Source: Caulobacter mirabilis
GTDB taxonomy: Bacteria > Pseudomonadota > Alphaproteobacteria > Caulobacterales > Caulobacteraceae
Assembly (NCBI RefSeq): GCF_002749615.1
Contig: NZ_CP024201.1
Span: forward strand, 2,294,001 to 2,358,000
DNA length: 64,000 bases
Direction: 5' to 3'
In this document: positions 42,525 to 53,100 of the stretch, piece by piece
Numbering within the stretch: position 1 is the stretch's first letter
Layout: each line of letters opens with the position of its first letter
Position numbers and translations under genes: made by a program
The notes under the pieces: model-generated
The model's database searches: none
What the model was told of the DNA's origin: nothing
What the model saw: only the letters and a program-made list of their open reading frames with translations

Positions 42525-43321
42525 AGGTTCTGATCGCCGACGACGAGCCCCTCGCCCTGGCCCGCCTGCGGCAGGCCCTAGCCTGCATTCCGGAGGTCGA
42601 GCTGGTCGCCGCCGCCCGGTCCGGGGACGAAGCGCTCCAGTTCGTGCGCAGTCTCAAACCCGATCTGGCGATTCTCGATATCCAGATGCCTGGGCTGGAC
42701 GGGCTGGGCGTGGTGGGTCGGCTGCGGCCGGCGGACGTCGTGCCCGAGATCATCTTCGTCACGGCCTTCACGCAGCATGCCGTCCGGGCCTTCGAGCTGA
42801 ACGCGGCCGACTATCTCACCAAGCCTTTCGAGTTCGAGCGGCTCCGGGCCGCCATCCGGCGCGCGCGAGGCCGGTTGGAGGCCCGCAACTCGGATCAGCG
42901 TTTCGCCCAACTCCAGGCGCTGGTCGCGTCCCTCCAGCAGACGGCGCAGCCGAGCGCCTACGAGACAGAGGTGTGGATCCGACGACCTGACGGCCTTCAT
43001 CGCCAGCCGCTGGAGGACGTCGACCATATCCTGGCGCAGGGCGACTACGTCGAGCTCCATACGCGCGGCGCAGCCCATCTGGTCCGCGACACCATCAGCG
43101 CTCTGGAGCAGAGGATCGACCCCGCGCGCTTCGTACGCTGCCACCGTTCGGTCATCGTGAACCTGACCTTCGTTCGCGGCATGCGCCGGCGAGCCGGTCG
43201 AAAGCTCGTCCTCACCCTTGTCGACGGAAGGGAAATCCTGGTCGGCCCCAGCTATTCGGACCAGATATCGCAAGCCATGAGCATAAAACCTTGGCGCCAG
43301 GCGGCGCGTCATGAAAAGTAA
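42521..43321 (+). CDS. LytTR-family response regulator
   Basis: A 266-residue regulator. The receiver domain has Asp7-Asp8, phospho-acceptor Asp53 (LAILDIQMPGLDG) and Lys in ADYLTKPF. A linker and a LytTR DNA-binding domain follow (about 165-260; VDHILAQGDYVELHT, FVRCHRSVIVNLTFV), which binds DNA through beta-strand loops. GTG 42521 overlaps the kinase stop codon (GTGA). The large TonB receptor gene starts about 190 bases downstream in the same direction, with an AT-rich gap holding TTGCA repeats at 43322 and 43366, 44 bases apart. Control of the receptor by this pair is a reasonable guess. Confidence 0.91.
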   Translation: MKVLIADDEPLALARLRQALACIPEVELVAAARSGDEALQFVRSLKPDLAILDIQMPGLDGLGVVGRLRPADVVPEIIFVTAFTQHAVRAFELNAADYLTKPFEFERLRAAIRRARGRLEARNSDQRFAQLQALVASLQQTAQPSAYETEVWIRRPDGLHRQPLEDVDHILAQGDYVELHTRGAAHLVRDTISALEQRIDPARFVRCHRSVIVNLTFVRGMRRRAGRKLVLTLVDGREILVGPSYSDQISQAMSIKPWRQAARHEK

Positions 43322-43513
43322 TTGCACTTCTGTAATTAGTATTTACGTGCCAATTCTGGCGCTATTTGCAGATTAATTAAGAGAAGGCGATCGCGTTTAT
43401 TGCCTCAATCAACCCGGCGAGTACCGTTCGGCCAATTCTCGTCCGCAGGGGGCGGCGAGAAGCAGTCTTACGAAACTCCGCATCCAATGGATGCGTCGGG
43501 AGGGCACTCGATC

Positions 43514-46500
43514 TTGCGAACTCACCTTTTCCGCCGGCGGCTGCTGGCCACCACCATCATGGGCGGGGCCCTGGCCCTGCCGATCACGGCCCTGGCCGCA
43601 GAGACGACCGCGAACGCGGGAGACGCCGCGGCCGTTGAAGAAGTTATCGTGACCGGCTCGCGGATCGCGCGCCCCAACCAGGACTCCCCGGTTCCGGTGT
43701 CGGTGATCACCGCCCAGCACATCGAGGCCACCGGCCAGATGAACACCGGCGACATCCTGCGCACGCTGCCGGAAACGGGAGCGTCGGCCTTCACTCCGAC
43801 CAACTCCACCTTCGCGACCGCGAACAACGGCGTCACCACGGTCGAGCTGCGGAACCTCGGCGAGAACCGCACCCTGGTGCTGGTCAACGGACGCCGGCAT
43901 GTGGCCGGCATCGTCGGCAGCCAGACCGTCGACTTCAACACGGTGCCGACCGACTTCATCGAGCGTGTCGACGTGGTGACCGGCGCGGCCTCGGCGGTCT
44001 ACGGTTCGGACGCCCTGGCGGGCGTCATCAACATCATCACCCAGACCAGCTTCGAGGGCCTGGAGCTGTCGGGCCAGGGCGGGATCACCGACCGCGGCGA
44101 CAACGAGAATTTCAAGCTCGCCCTGAAGTTCGGCTCCAACTTCGCCGATGACCGCGGCAACTTCGTCGGCGTCGTGGGCTGGCGGAAGACCGGCGCGGTC
44201 TACGCCCGCGATCGTTGCGATCGAAACATGTGCATCGACTCGGCCGCCGCCACGGCTCGCCGGCAAACCGAGGGCGTCTTCTCGTCCTACATTCCGCGCG
44301 GCACCGCGCTCATTCCGCGCGTCGGCGCCGGCAACCTGACCCGCGTGGTCAACGACACCGGCGTCGTGGTTCCGTACACGAACGCCGCTTTCGGCTACAA
44401 CCGCGCCGCCCAGCGTCAGCTCTTCGTTCCCGAGGAGCAGCTGCGCTTCAACGGCCAGATCACCTTCGACTTCAACGAGAACCACCGCTTCTTCTCCGAA
44501 GTGTCGGTGTTTCATGGCCGCACCCAGAGCGAGCTCGAGGGCAATCCGCTCGGCTCCGAGACGATCTACCAGGACCAGTTCGGCATCGATCAGCTTCCCG
44601 ACTGCCGAGACTTCGACGGCGACGGCGACAACGAGTGCCGCTACGGCGTGCCGATCACCAGCGCGGTCGTTCCGGTCGCCCTGGCCAACGCCGTCCGGGC
44701 CCAGCACCCCGGGATCGCCGATCAGGATCTGGTCGTCGGCTTCCGCCGCCGGATCAGCGACGTCGGCAATCGCGGCAACGAGTCCGAGCGGTCTATGGCG
44801 CGCGTGGTCTTCGGGTTCAAAGGCGACCTGACCGAGAGCCTGGGCTACGAGTTCAGCGTGAACTACGGCCGCTCCGACTATGACCAGCGGACCAACGGCG
44901 ACGTCATCACCGACCGCTTCGAACAGGCGCTGGACGCGATTGTCGTCGGGGGCGAGATCGTCTGTCGCGACACCGCCGCTCGGGCCCAAGGCTGCCGGCC
45001 GGCTTTCGTCTTCCGTGAGGGCGGAATCTCGAAGGACGCCCTCAAGTACTTCACCGCCGCGACAGGCCTGGACGCCTTCCAGGAGCAGTATGTCGTCAGC
45101 GGCTTCGTCGACGGCGCCCTGCCCAGCCTGCTGCCGGCCGGCGACATCGGCTTCGTGGTCGGCGCGGAGTATCGGGAGGAGTCGGCGCGCTCGACGCCCG
45201 ATCCGCTGACTCAGATGGGTCTGGCGACGGGCAACATCACGCCGGAAACCCGCGGGGCCTTCAATGTCTCCGAAGCGTTCGCCGAGCTCCGCATCCCGCT
45301 GCTGGCGAACCTGCCGTTCGCCGAGGCGCTGGACCTGAACCTCGCCGGCCGCCTGTCGGACTACAGCACCGTCGGTTCGACCACCGCCTGGGCGGCGTCG
45401 GCGGAATACCTGCCGACCAGCTGGCTCAAGCTCCGCTCGCAGTACGCCGTCGCGGTCCGCGCGCCCAACATCAACGAACTGTACAATCCGGGCTCGCAAA
45501 CCTTCCCGCAGGTCGGCGACCCTTGTGAAGGCGTGACGCTCAGCGGCGGTCAGGCCGCCTTCCTGAACGTCCGCTCGAACATCGCCGACCCCAGCATCGC
45601 GCTGGGCAGCGGCGTCAACGCATCGACGATCGGCAACGCCGTGGCCCGGGCCTGTATGCTCGACCCGGCGGTCGCGGCGCGCGTCGCTCGCGACGGCGGC
45701 TTCGCGCTGAGCCAACCCGAGGCCCAGGGCCTATCCGGCTTCAATACCGGCAATCCCGACCTGACCCCGGAAACCTCCAAGACCTTCACCGCGGGCTTCC
45801 TGTTCAACCCGCGCTGGAACGACTGGTGGACGCGCTTCTCGCTCTCGGTCGACTACTACGACATCTCGATCCAGAAGGGCGTCGGCACCTATGGTCGTCA
45901 GGTCTCGCTCAACCGCTGCTACGAGAGCCCGACGGCCTATGACCCGGCCTCGCCGTTCTGCGGCGGCATCCAGCGCTTCTCCGGCGGGGCCTCGGTGGGC
46001 GCGCTGCAGTACGTCAACATCCGCAACCTGAACCTGGCCGAAATCAAGGTCGAGGGTCTGGACGTCAAGGCCAGCTACTCGCTGGACCTCAACGACCTGT
46101 TCTCGGGCCAGGCGGCGGACCTCGGCAAGCTTGCGGCCTCGCTGACCTACAGCCACCTGCTGGAGTTCAACTCGGTCGCCTTCCCGGGCGCCGCGCCGCA
46201 GACCTTCAAGGGCGTGGCGGGGTCGCCGGAGCATGAGGCGGTGCTGAACCTGCTCTATGCGCGGGGCCCGCTGCAGATGACCGTCGGGGTCCAGTACGTG
46301 GGCGAGGCGGACGTCGGCTTCTTCGATCCGGCGCTGGAATCGGCCCTGCCCTCGATGACCTTCGTCAACGCCCAGGCCCGCTACGAGGTGAACGACCGCG
46401 TCAACATCTACGCCGGGGTCGACAACATCTTCGACGAGTACATGTTCATCGCCGGCACCAACGGCGACATCGGCCAGACGACCGGCTGGACGACCTTCCC

Positions 46501-46558
46501 GGAAATCTACGACGGCCTCGGACGGCGCTTCTACGGCGGCTTCCGCCTCAGCTTCTGA
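43514..46558 (+). CDS. Large TonB-dependent receptor (CirA/OMP-type)
   Basis: A 1014-residue outer-membrane receptor of the large class common in Caulobacterales and sphingomonads. Among several possible starts I prefer TTG 43514: GGGAGGG (43498-43504) lies 9 bases before it, and the product opens with a textbook signal peptide (MRTHLFRRRLLATT to ALAAE). ATG 43487 and TTG 43400 in the same frame lack ribosome sites. The TonB-box-like EEVIVTGSRI, the plug (RNLGENRTLVLVNGRR, ASAVYGSDALAGVINIIT) and a barrel ending in FRLSF are clear. Cysteine pairs in loops (about four pairs) suggest disulfides. The substrate is unknown; relatives take up plant polymers, oligosaccharides or peptides. It may be driven by the LytS/LytTR pair upstream. 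A terminator follows. Confidence 0.9.
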   Translation: MRTHLFRRRLLATTIMGGALALPITALAAETTANAGDAAAVEEVIVTGSRIARPNQDSPVPVSVITAQHIEATGQMNTGDILRTLPETGASAFTPTNSTFATANNGVTTVELRNLGENRTLVLVNGRRHVAGIVGSQTVDFNTVPTDFIERVDVVTGAASAVYGSDALAGVINIITQTSFEGLELSGQGGITDRGDNENFKLALKFGSNFADDRGNFVGVVGWRKTGAVYARDRCDRNMCIDSAAATARRQTEGVFSSYIPRGTALIPRVGAGNLTRVVNDTGVVVPYTNAAFGYNRAAQRQLFVPEEQLRFNGQITFDFNENHRFFSEVSVFHGRTQSELEGNPLGSETIYQDQFGIDQLPDCRDFDGDGDNECRYGVPITSAVVPVALANAVRAQHPGIADQDLVVGFRRRISDVGNRGNESERSMARVVFGFKGDLTESLGYEFSVNYGRSDYDQRTNGDVITDRFEQALDAIVVGGEIVCRDTAARAQGCRPAFVFREGGISKDALKYFTAATGLDAFQEQYVVSGFVDGALPSLLPAGDIGFVVGAEYREESARSTPDPLTQMGLATGNITPETRGAFNVSEAFAELRIPLLANLPFAEALDLNLAGRLSDYSTVGSTTAWAASAEYLPTSWLKLRSQYAVAVRAPNINELYNPGSQTFPQVGDPCEGVTLSGGQAAFLNVRSNIADPSIALGSGVNASTIGNAVARACMLDPAVAARVARDGGFALSQPEAQGLSGFNTGNPDLTPETSKTFTAGFLFNPRWNDWWTRFSLSVDYYDISIQKGVGTYGRQVSLNRCYESPTAYDPASPFCGGIQRFSGGASVGALQYVNIRNLNLAEIKVEGLDVKASYSLDLNDLFSGQAADLGKLAASLTYSHLLEFNSVAFPGAAPQTFKGVAGSPEHEAVLNLLYARGPLQMTVGVQYVGEADVGFFDPALESALPSMTFVNAQARYEVNDRVNIYAGVDNIFDEYMFIAGTNGDIGQTTGWTTFPEIYDGLGRRFYGGFRLSF

Positions 46559-46587
46559 CGGCCAGGACGTCGACAGGCGAACCATGG

Positions 46588-46613
46588 AGGGGTCGGGTGA
46601 AAGCCCGGCCCCT
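46588..46613 (+). terminator. Rho-independent terminator after the large receptor gene
   Basis: AGGGGTCGGG-TGAAAG-CCCGGCCCCT forms a 10-base stem (one G-T pair) with a 6-base loop, starting 30 bases after the stop codon and followed by TTTCGGTTT. It lies between two convergent genes and may serve both strands. Confidence 0.65.
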
Positions 46614-46625
46614 TTCGGTTTCGGC

Positions 46626-49600
46626 CTAGAACCGTCCGACGACGTTCAGGAACAGGCCGCGATGGTCGTAGTCGAAGTCGGTCAGGTCGTCGCTGAACTC
46701 GGTGAAATTGTAGCCGATGCCGATGCGCAGGTGATCGCCGATGTCCCGGTCGACGCCGATCAGCACGCCTTGTCGGGTCCCGCCGTCATCGACGCCGAGA
46801 TAGCGGTACTCCGCCAGGGCATGCCAGCGCCCGCCGATCTCCAGTCGCACCTGGCCGGCCAGGAAGGTGGCGCCGGAATCGGCCCACTGGCCCGTCATCC
46901 GGCCAAAGCGCACCTCCCCTTCCCGACGCGCGACCTTGCCGGCGAACTCCCACGTCGGGTCGGGGTTGTAGATCCCCTCCAGCGACAGCACCTGGGTGCG
47001 CTGGTCGTACAGGGCCACGCCGTTGCCGACCTGTGACAGGGCCGAAACGTCGTAGAGGTAGGTGTGTTTGCCGAACAGGGCCCAGCGGGTGCTGTTCCAG
47101 GGACGGTAGGCGAAGCCGAGGTTGCTCTCCAGGAACCGAGCCCCGGCGTCCGCCTTCAGCCGGTCCTTGGTCTCCGAGTAGTTCAGCCGTCCCGCCAGGC
47201 GCAGACTCTCGCTGACCCTCAGCATGATGCGGTTGGTGGTCACCCACTGGGTGCGGTCCTCGAGGCCGCTGTCCTCGCGCCATTCCAGCTTGCTCTGCCA
47301 CTGGGTCTCGCGTGTCGTCAGGCCGCCGGAGATGCTGATCGCCTGCCGTTCGACCTGGCCGAACAGCCCGCCGCCCTGATGGCGCTCGAGGTCGGCGTGG
47401 GTGACGGTGAAGCCCAGGTTCCACCCCTGCGACGGATAGAAGTCGAGGCCGAAGGTGTGGGCCAGGCCGGCTTCCGACGGGGTCTTCAGATACTGGCTCT
47501 CGTTGAACAGGCTGGTGCGGTTTGACAGCCGCCACCGCTGGCCCACGACCCAGCCGTCGTCGGCGCGGGTGCTGAACAGCGGATCGTAGTCGGTGCGATC
47601 CGTCGAGGTCGTGTAGGTGGCGTAGACGGTGTGATCCGGGTTCAGGCGATGCTCGGCCGTGATCCGCGCGGCGTTGCCGCGGTCGCCCGCCGTCAGCTCC
47701 GCGCCGACGCTGGACTGGTCGCCGTAGAGGTAGGTTCCGCCGACCGTCACCGCGTCGTTGCGAGCGTAGGCGCCGCCGTCGTCGTCCAGCGTCACCTGCC
47801 CCTGGCCGTAGAGTTCGAGCGACGGGGTGACCTGCTGGGTATAGCGCATCGCCGCCAGGGTCCCGCGTCCCCGCCCCAGCGTGCGCTGCTCGTCGACATG
47901 GCGGATTTCCGCGCCGACCGAAGCGGTCTCGCGAAACCGCCACTCGCCGGTGATCTGGGCCTGGGTCAGGGCCTCATCGCCGCGCTCGGCGTGGCTGTAG
48001 CGGGCGTACAGGCTGATCGCGGGGCCGAATTCGCCCACGACCTCCGCGCCGTACTCCTCGACGGGCTCTCCGGTGTCGGACCGGGCGACGGAGAAGCCGC
48101 CGTCGACGTTCCGCCACCAGGCGCCGGCGGCCCAGTTGTCCTGCGTGACCCCGAGGTCCTTCAGGTTCACCCGCGCCTCGACGGCGGTCGCCGTTCCGTC
48201 CCGCGCGCCGAGATTAGCCCCCGGCTGGGTGAAGGTCAGGCCGCCGTTGTCCGAGTAGAACACCGGCACGCCGGCGTTTTCCGTCCGGGTGTGCTCGATC
48301 TTGAAGTAGGTGCCGCGCCCGGCCTGCAGGGTGATGTCGGCGCCCATCAGGTTGTAGTCGTCGCCGGCCCTGCCCTCGTTGACATAGGTCAGGCCGACGC
48401 CGACGTGCTCGCCGAACCAGTGCTTGCCGCGCAGACCGACGGCGGTCGTGTCCGGGTCGAAGCCGGTCGGAACGTACTCGTAGTCGACCACGAGCACCTG
48501 CAGGAACCCAGCCAGGGGCGCGTCGGTGATCAGGCCGGGCACGCCCTCGCGGGTGGTCGGCGTCAGCGGCTTGGTCAGCAGGATCCGTCCCTGCAGGTCG
48601 TCCAGCTCGTAATCGGCCCCGGGCAGCAGCGGCGTGCGCCGCTCGACCCGGCCGGTGGTGGGATCGCGCACCTCGATCATCACCTTGTCGGACCCGGGCA
48701 GGATGTCGGTCTGGCGCAGGAAGTAGAGACTGGCCCCGGTGCCGAGGAACTCGGAATGGCCGGGCGCGGTCTGGGCCTTGGAGGCGAAGGCCCGCAGCTG
48801 GCTGACCGGCTCCCCCAGGGCGGTCACCTCTCGACTGCGCAGGTCGCCCGCCCCGCCGTAGAGGCTGCGGGAATAGCGGCCATACTCGGTCCCGCCGATG
48901 CGGGTCTCGAAGTTGCCGAACAGCAGCTGGTTCTTGTCCCAGTCGAGACGACCGTACAGCCGCCCCTGGGTGTCGACGTCGCGATAGGTCGTCGAGTCGT
49001 CGCCGTAGGTCGGATAGTAGAGGTCGGGATCCAGCCGCCGGAACACGTCCCGCGGGTCGGCGTCGAAGAAACCGTCGAACAGCTTGTCCAGCTCGCGCTC
49101 CTGGGTGTCCGCCTGGGCGGTCAGGAGGTAGCGGCCCTTGAGCTTGGACTTCAGATAGAAGGCCAGTCGCCCCTCGATCAGGAAATCGTCGTCCTTCAGA
49201 CGATCGTCCGTCGACAGCGGGCCGGTGGAGCCGGAGATGCTGTTCTTCGACACCGTCAGATCGGCGATCCCGACCAGGAAGGTGTACTTGCCGCTGACAT
49301 CGATGTGCAGCGTCTCCCGCCGCGGGGGCATGTCGGGGCCGGTCATTTCGAGCGTGAAATCGTGCGGCCCGACCGGGACCAGGTACTCGGCGACGAACTT
49401 GCGTTCCAGATCAATGGGATGGTCGCGCCCATTGATGCGCACGGAGAAGGCGTCGGGCAGACCGCGTCCCTGGATCCGGACCTTTGAGCCGTGAACCGGG
49501 ATGTTCTGCAGGCCCAGGGCGTTCTCGCCGAACACCTGGTCCAGCTGGCTGCGGCGCAGGGCCTCGTCGACGGTGAAGGCCTCGCCGAACTTGCGCTCGG

Positions 49601-50162
49601 TGGTCGTACGCAGCAGTCGAGACCGGCGTTCGGCCTGCTCGGGCGTGACCAGCTGCAGGCGGCGCGGGAAGGTCTCGTCATAGACGCCGTTCGCGCCGTA
49701 GGCCCGGACGACATAGATCAGCTCGTCGCCCGCGCGCAGCGCCAGATCGGCCGGCAGGGCGCCGTCCCACTCCATCTCGCTGACCGCGCCGGACGGCAGC
49801 GGAACCGTCGCGATCGGCGTCACCAGATCGGCGTCGACGGCCCGGTAGACCAGCACCTCCGACCGTTCGATGAAGGCGGAGTAGTTGTTATAGCCGTAGA
49901 AGCGCACCGGCTCGGTGATCCGCCCGCCGGCGAAGGCGACCTCTGACGGCGCCGAGACGTTGAGAGACGGCTGGCCCAGGGTCGGATCCTCCGTCGCCCA
50001 GATCGCGCCGCCGCCGGGCACGGCGATGGTCCAGCGGCCGACCGCCGCCGGCTGGGCCTCCTGCGGCGTGGGGGCCGCCGAGGTCTCCTCGGCCCGCGCG
50101 GTCGCCGTCGCCGAGACGCCGGCCAGGATCGAACAGCAGCAGAGCATTTGCTTGAGGGTCAC
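46626..50162 (-). CDS. Outer-membrane barrel protein coupled to giant DUF11 protein
   Basis: A 1178-residue exported protein. GTG 50162 forms GTGA with the stop of the giant repeat gene, so translation is coupled; a longer frame to 50339 lies inside that gene. A signal peptide (1-26, ending TARAEE) leads into a beta-rich periplasmic or surface half (about 30-330; PFYGYN-like, IQGRGLPDAFSVRING, FTLEMTGPD). Then comes a long run of alternating strands with many Tyr/Trp/Arg and tight turns (RYLLTAQADT, GRLDWDKNQLLFGNFETRIG, YARYSHAERG), closing in LFLNVVGRF: a terminal Phe typical of BAM-assembled barrels. I cannot assign a named family. Role: probable outer-membrane anchor or exporter for the giant partner, by inference. 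Confidence 0.82.
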   Translation of the reverse strand: MTLKQMLCCCSILAGVSATATARAEETSAAPTPQEAQPAAVGRWTIAVPGGGAIWATEDPTLGQPSLNVSAPSEVAFAGGRITEPVRFYGYNNYSAFIERSEVLVYRAVDADLVTPIATVPLPSGAVSEMEWDGALPADLALRAGDELIYVVRAYGANGVYDETFPRRLQLVTPEQAERRSRLLRTTTERKFGEAFTVDEALRRSQLDQVFGENALGLQNIPVHGSKVRIQGRGLPDAFSVRINGRDHPIDLERKFVAEYLVPVGPHDFTLEMTGPDMPPRRETLHIDVSGKYTFLVGIADLTVSKNSISGSTGPLSTDDRLKDDDFLIEGRLAFYLKSKLKGRYLLTAQADTQERELDKLFDGFFDADPRDVFRRLDPDLYYPTYGDDSTTYRDVDTQGRLYGRLDWDKNQLLFGNFETRIGGTEYGRYSRSLYGGAGDLRSREVTALGEPVSQLRAFASKAQTAPGHSEFLGTGASLYFLRQTDILPGSDKVMIEVRDPTTGRVERRTPLLPGADYELDDLQGRILLTKPLTPTTREGVPGLITDAPLAGFLQVLVVDYEYVPTGFDPDTTAVGLRGKHWFGEHVGVGLTYVNEGRAGDDYNLMGADITLQAGRGTYFKIEHTRTENAGVPVFYSDNGGLTFTQPGANLGARDGTATAVEARVNLKDLGVTQDNWAAGAWWRNVDGGFSVARSDTGEPVEEYGAEVVGEFGPAISLYARYSHAERGDEALTQAQITGEWRFRETASVGAEIRHVDEQRTLGRGRGTLAAMRYTQQVTPSLELYGQGQVTLDDDGGAYARNDAVTVGGTYLYGDQSSVGAELTAGDRGNAARITAEHRLNPDHTVYATYTTSTDRTDYDPLFSTRADDGWVVGQRWRLSNRTSLFNESQYLKTPSEAGLAHTFGLDFYPSQGWNLGFTVTHADLERHQGGGLFGQVERQAISISGGLTTRETQWQSKLEWREDSGLEDRTQWVTTNRIMLRVSESLRLAGRLNYSETKDRLKADAGARFLESNLGFAYRPWNSTRWALFGKHTYLYDVSALSQVGNGVALYDQRTQVLSLEGIYNPDPTWEFAGKVARREGEVRFGRMTGQWADSGATFLAGQVRLEIGGRWHALAEYRYLGVDDGGTRQGVLIGVDRDIGDHLRIGIGYNFTEFSDDLTDFDYDHRGLFLNVVGRF

Positions 50163-53100
50163 GGCCGGACCTCCTGACCCGAAGGCGCAGCCGCCTGTGG
50201 CAGGATCACGCCGAAATCGAAACGGACGGGCAGCCCTGGCGTCACGCGCCGCAGCAAGGGGTTGTCGGTGCTGAACCTGCTGCCGGGCGGCAGGGTCACC
50301 GGATCGACCTTGAGGATGAAGTTCCGTCCGCGCTCCCACGGCCCGCCGTCGACGCCGACCAGGTGATAGCGGCCGAACTGGTCGGTCTCGACGATCAGGC
50401 CTTCGACCGAGGCGATGCGCACGCCGGGGATGCCCGGCTCGCCCTCGTCCTGCCAGCCGTCGCCGTCTCGGTCGTCGAAGACCGTGCCGACGATCAGGCT
50501 TTCGTCGAGCAGCGGGTCTGAGACCAGCCGCACTTCGGCGGTGGCGATGTTGGACACCCGGGGGCCGTCCTCGGCGACCGCGCGGTTCACATGACTACCT
50601 GGGCGGACGCCGGCGCCGACCCGCAGCAGGTAGACCACCGTGGCCCTCTGTCCGACCGGAACATCGATCCGATCGACCCGGATCGGGTTGACCCCGGCCA
50701 GGCGGAAGGCGTCGTCGGCGTCGTCCACCGACAGCGAGCCTTCAACGTAGCTGAAGCCGCCCGGCGGCGTGTCGGTCAGGGTGACGTCGACGGCGTCGAC
50801 GGTCCCGACGTTGACGATGGTGACGGTGTAGCGGACCAGATCGCCGATCTTCACGTCGCGCGGCGCGGCCGACTTGGAGATCTGCAGATCGGTCGGATCG
50901 GGCTCGACGGCCGTGGTGGTCGCGGCGCCGGCGGTGGCGGTGACCGCCGGCCGGCCCAGGACATGGGCCCTGGCCGAGACCGTGTTGCTCAGCGACACGC
51001 CGGCGTTGGCCTCGTCCTGGGTGATGACGTGCGTATAGCTGGTGCAGGCCGTCGTGGCGCCGGGCGGCAGGGTTGAGGGCGCGCAGGCCAGAAGCGTTTC
51101 AGCTCCGCCCTGGAAGACATCGCCGACGACAAGGTTCTCCAGCGTGGTGTTGCCGGTGTTCGTGACCGTGACCGTATAGGTGATCACGTCGCCGGCGTTG
51201 CCCACGCCTTGGGTCGCTCGGTCGGTGGTGAGGGCGGCGGCCTTGGTCGCCACGATCGCCGGCGCGCCGAGGATCGGCGTGGTGACGCTGTCGGCGTCGG
51301 AGACCGAGACCGCGCCGGGCCCCTGCCCGGTCGCCGTGGCCGTGTTGACCACCTGCCCGCCGTCGATGTCGGCCTGGGTCAGGACGTAGGTCGCTGTGAT
51401 CGTCGTCGCATCAGAGGCGCCGGGCGCCAGCGTCGCGATCGGGCCGCCGGTCACCGTCACGCCGGCCAGGGCGTCCGCGATGGTGATGTTGGTCAGGGTC
51501 TGGTTGCCGGTGTTGGCGACCAGGAAGCGGTAGCGGATCGTGTCGCCCGCATCGGCCCGGCCGTCGCCGCCGTCGTCCAGCGTCGCGGTCTTGGTCAGGG
51601 TCACGGCGGGCGCGCCGGCCACGGGAACCGTGACGCTGTCCGTCCCGGTCAACGGATCGCCCGAGGGAGTCTGGCCGGTGGCGGTGGCGGTGTTGATCAC
51701 CCGGCCGGCGTCGACGTCGGCCTGGGTCAGGGCATAGGTCGCCGTGATGGTGGTCGTGTCCGACGCTCCGGGCGCCAGCGTGGCGATGGGGCCGCCGCTC
51801 ATGGTCACCCCGGCCAGGGCGTCGGTGATGACGACGTTGCTGACGGTGACGTTGCCGCCGTTGGTCACGGTGAAGGCGTAGGTGATCACGTCGCCGACGC
51901 CGGCTCGGCCGTCGCCGCCCAGATCCAGGACGCCGGTCTTGTCCAGCGTCAGCAGCGGCGCCCCCGTGATCGGCAGCGTCAGGCTGTCGTTCGCCGAGAC
52001 GGTCGCCCCGCCGGGCGCCGCGGCCGTGGTCGTGGCGGTGTTGACCAGCTGGCCGGCGTCGATGTCGGTCTGCTTCAGGGCGTAGGTCGCCGTGATCGTG
52101 GTCGAGTCCGAGGCGCCGGGCGCCAGCGTGGCGATCGGGCCGCCGCTGAGCGTCACGCCGGCCAGGGCGTCCGTGATCGTGACGTTGGTCAGTGTCTGGT
52201 TGCCGGTGTTGGTCACGGTGAAGGCGTAGGCGGCGACGTCGCCGACGTCGGCCCGGCCGTCCGCGCCCAGGTTCAGGCTGCCGGTCTTGTCCAGCGTGAT
52301 GGTCGGCGCGCCGGCGATCGGAATGGTCAGACCGTCGCTGGCGGAGACTGGATTGCCGCTCGGGTCCTGGCCGCTGGCGGTCGCCGTGTTGATCACCTGG
52401 CCGGCGTCAATGTCGGCCTGGGTCAAGGCGTAGGCGGCCGTGATCGTGCCGGAGTCGGAGGCTCCCGGCGCCAGGCTGGCGATGGGGCCGCCGTTCAGCA
52501 CGATCCCAGGCAGGACGTCGCTGATCGAGACGGCGTTGACGGTGACGTTGCCGATGTTGGTGACGGTGAAGGCGTAGGTGATGACGTCGCCGACGTCCGC
52601 CCGGCCGTTCGCGCCCATGTTCAGACTGCCGGTCTTGTCCAGCGTGATCGTCGGCAGGCCGGTCAGGGCCAGGGTCACATCATCCGAAGCCGTCGCCGTT
52701 CCACCCGCCGAGGTCGCGCCGGTCACGGTGGCCGGATTGGTGATCCGTCCCGCGTCGATGTCGGCCTGGGTCAGGATGTAGCTGCCGGTGAAGGTCGTGG
52801 CGTCCCTCGCCCCGGCGGCCAGGCTGGCGATCGGACCGCCGGTGACGACCACGCCCGGCAGGCCGTCGGTCAGGGTCAGGTTGTTGATCGTCACATTGCC
52901 GGTGTTCGAGACCGCGAACGCGAAGCTGATGGTGTCGCCAGCCCCGATGCGGCCGTCGGCGCCCAGATTCAGGGTTCCGCTCTTCACCAGCTCGACGTCG
53001 ACCCGCTGGGTGATCCGCGTCGTCGCCGTGTCGTCGGCCGTGAGTGCGCCGCCGGCCGGCCGTTGCGCCGTCGCCGAGGCCGTGTTGACCAGGTCGGCGC

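Noticed and set aside
43409-45715. 768-codon minus-strand open frame opposite the large TonB receptor
   Set aside because: Antisense shadow; the TonB receptor motifs on the plus strand are unambiguous.
47631-49487. 618-codon plus-strand frame opposite the outer-membrane barrel gene
   Set aside because: Low-complexity antisense product without ribosome site.
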